From contig CM072155.1 in the NCBI GenBank assembly GCA_036850595.1, positions 8,062,256-8,126,255 on the forward strand: a stretch of 64,000 nucleotides of DNA. Direction: 5' to 3'. Position 1 is the stretch's first letter. Each line of letters starts with the position of its first letter. This DNA comes from Rhyacichthys aspro (taxonomy: Eukaryota; Chordata; Actinopteri; Gobiiformes; Rhyacichthyidae). The position numbers and the translations under genes were made by a program. Shown here piece by piece: positions 62,060-64,000 of the stretch. The notes below the pieces were generated by a model. It was not told where the DNA came from. It saw only the letters and a program-made list of their open reading frames with translations, and did no database searches.

Positions 62060-63672
62060 ATGCTGATCATCTTAGTGCTCATCATCCTCTTCCACGTAGC
62101 CTCGGCCGCTCTGCTTTTTGTGGCCACCATACATAACGTAAGTCCCGGAAGTCATCGCATCGCCCGAACGTTACACTGTGTTGTTTTGATTACGTACTGA
62201 GGTGGATTTGTGTGCTGCAGGCGTGGTGGGTGGTGTCGCCGACGGGACGTGATGTGATCTACACTGACCTGTGGTATTCCTGCAACAGCACCTGCTTCCC
62301 AGTGGAGAACAGCCACACCACTGATGCAGGTAAGGCAATGGTTATCGGTTATGTAAGTAGTGGCAGGGTTTGGGAGTCTAATTCAGGTTTATTCATGAAT
62401 ATATTAAAAAGAAGACTTCAATACAAGCTTGTAGAAAATGTTCACAAAAAATGACACTGAAAGCTATTTAAACAAACACAGATGAAAACTCAGAGACTGT
62501 CACTCGCTGTCACAATTGGAGATTTTGATGGAGAGAAATTGCAACCAGACGAAATACCAATAAGAAATATGCATCACAAGACAAACTATTTAAATTCTCA
62601 CTGCATTAATTCCTCCACAGAAGCACATTAACCAAAAAAAAACTGTATACAGTCAAATATAGTAGCTTTTTGACAAAACTATAACTGATATGAAGCAAAT
62701 CAAATCCAACTATGGGCCTCATTCATGAAGCTTCTTATGCAGAAATTTCTTCTTAAGCCCTTCTTAAGGCGATGTTTTCTTAAATGAAAAAAGTTCTTCT
62801 GGAAGAACAAATCCCCAAAACAGGGTGAAACTTCCTTACACATACCTCAACCTTGAAAATAACTTTTTATATTATTAGACTTACATTACAACAAAATATT
62901 ATGACTAAAACATGATTGCTTCCCCTCGCAACTTATTTCAAAACACTTGTTAGCTCTATTGAGTATTTAAACTATACTTTAACTGTGTGTGTTGTTTTTA
63001 GGCATTTTTTTCACAGACCTTTATTAAGCTTCAGTCTTAAGGGCGTTTCCTATGTCAATGCCATGTTCTTATACTATGTGTGTTTATACTATGTGCATGA
63101 GTGAGCGACATGGACTTACGCACGCAGCAGAGATGAATCCCTCTGTCTGAGAATTATTTCATGAATCGAACAACAGCCTTCTTAGACATTCTTCCAGAAA
63201 GAACTTTTAAGAAGCGTAAACAACTTTGTGGATTGTGTGAGCGAATATACCAACACCTTTCTCTTCTCTCCTCAGCGTATCTGCAGACGGTCCAGGCCAC
63301 CATGATCCTCGCCACCATTTTATGCTGCGTCAGCTTCCTCGTCTTCATTCTCCAACTCTTCCGGCTCAAGCAGGGCGAGAGATTTGTTTTCACTGCTATT
63401 ATCCAGCTCTTGGCCTGTAAGTGACACATTGACATACAGTAGATTCACTTCCGTTAATCTCACTCTGCTTTCCATTCAACCCGATGTGCTCCTTGTTTCC
63501 AGCTTTGTGCGTGATGATCGCCGCGTCGGTGTACACGGCCCAGAAAGAAAGCTTCCACGTTCCCAGTCTTCGGGAAGGCTCCTACGGCTCGTCCTACATC
63601 CTGGCCTGGGTCTCCTTCCCCATGATTCTCTTCAGCGGCCTAATGTATCTAGTACTGAGGAAACGCAAATAG
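62060..63672 (+). CDS. emp2: Epithelial membrane protein 2 (PMP22/claudin superfamily)
   Basis: EMP2 is a four-pass membrane protein that affects integrin and caveolin/FAK signalling at epithelial surfaces. Coding exons: 62060-62137, 62221-62329, 63276-63416, 63503-63672, summing to 498 nt, 165 residues (human 167). A further leader exon begins at 61971. The start is ATG 62060 in GGCCACCATGC, a near-perfect Kozak context. Seen: TM1 in residues 1-24 with SAALLFVATIHNAWW, the superfamily motif W-x2-C as DLWYSCNSTC in the first outer loop, TM2 TMILATILCCVSFLVFIL, the loop LFRLKQGERF, TM3 around IIQLLASLCVMIAASVY, then REGSYGSSYILAWVSF with TM4 and a basic C-terminus RKRK. EMP2 rather than EMP1/3 or PMP22 is favoured by VQATMIL, RLKQGERF and REGSYG and by neighbourhood. 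Only one N-glycosylation sequon (NST) is seen in loop 1. Confidence 0.94.
62711..63215. mobile_element. Foldback MITE in emp2 intron 3
   Basis: GGCCTCATTCATGAAGCTTC near the left and GAATTATTTCATGAATCGAAC near the right are inverted. Inside them CTTCTTAAGG...AAGTTCTTCTGGAAG pairs with the inverted CTTCCAGAAAGAACTTTTAAGAAG. It lies within the intron before coding exon 3 at 63276. The class is unclear. Confidence 0.5.
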
Positions 63673-63865
63673 GACAAGAGTGCGGATAGACGATATAATA
63701 GGAATACTTAATTGCTTTTACAATTTTTGTATCATTCTTTTCGTGGTGCACTGCTGTCGGTAAATGTGCCAAAGATAAACTAGATCCTGAACAACTGAAT
63801 TTGACCCAGATTAAGCTGCCCCTTTTCTGTGCTTCGGATGATTTTTGTTTTATTGTGCTCTACAG

Positions 63866-64000
63866 CAGGGGTGTCAAACTCAAAGTGGTGAGGGGCCGCA
63901 ATAGTTCATAAGAATCCTTTCAGGGTGACATTTGGAAAGCTTTTGTGAAATTTTGAATGTAAGGTTTTTCATTTGAGCCTTACAAAAGTAATCTTTAAAA
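63866..64000. mobile_element. Left end of a hAT-like repeat, cut by the window
   Basis: CAGGGGTGTCAAACTCAAAG is the characteristic beginning of a repeat seen very often in fish genomes. It lies about 190 bases after the emp2 stop, so the emp2 3' UTR may include it. The right end is outside the window. Confidence 0.5.

Noticed and set aside
1..64000. tRNA, rRNA or intronic snoRNA genes
   Set aside because: No cloverleaf consensus, rRNA sequence or convincing C/D or H/ACA box pair was seen by eye; a covariance-model scan would be needed to exclude them.

Overview
The window is vertebrate nuclear DNA, almost certainly from a ray-finned (teleost) fish. It is AT-rich and intron-split, with GT-AG splice sites, (CA)n microsatellites and several hAT-like non-autonomous transposons of types common in fish. 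All identifications come from reading the translated exons against remembered family sequences. No database search was run.

The gene order is socs1 (+) - clec16a (-) - dexi (+) - ciita (-) - nubp1 (-) - emp2 (+). This is the conserved vertebrate block that corresponds to human 16p13.13. Three genes that lie inside the human block, RMI2, TVP23A and TEKT5, were not found in the corresponding intervals.

Layout: 1-6.4 kb is non-coding, with one candidate interferon/STAT-type site cluster near 1.53 kb. 6.4-9.1 kb is socs1, with a non-coding first exon, an upstream ORF overlapping the start codon, and one coding exon. 12.5-25.1 kb is clec16a, rebuilt as 24 coding exons (1112 codons plus stop), including a 6-nt microexon. 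25.1-27.1 kb is dexi, divergent from clec16a. 28.6-38.6 kb is ciita, rebuilt as 20 coding exons (1154 codons plus stop), plus a non-coding first exon with an IRF-type promoter site. A further candidate alternative first coding exon lies at 39.7-40.0 kb. 40.9-46.1 kb is nubp1 (10 exons, 321 codons plus stop). 46.1-54.7 kb is a largely empty interval with one candidate secreted-peptide exon. 54.8-63.7 kb is emp2 (two leader exons, four coding exons, 165 codons plus stop). In all four multi-exon genes the exon phases join and the summed lengths divide by three.

Functional reading: socs1 and ciita are both central interferon-gamma response genes, one a feedback inhibitor of JAK-STAT signalling and the other the master activator of MHC class II. 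Both have IRF/ISRE-type sites near their inferred promoters. clec16a acts in endosome and mitophagy traffic, dexi is a small membrane protein sharing its promoter region with clec16a, nubp1 is a cytosolic iron-sulfur assembly ATPase, and emp2 is a four-pass membrane protein. Nothing suggests a wholly unknown system. The most informative points are the socs1 upstream ORF, the clec16a microexon, the two-promoter structure proposed for ciita, and the nested transposon that fills nubp1 intron 3.
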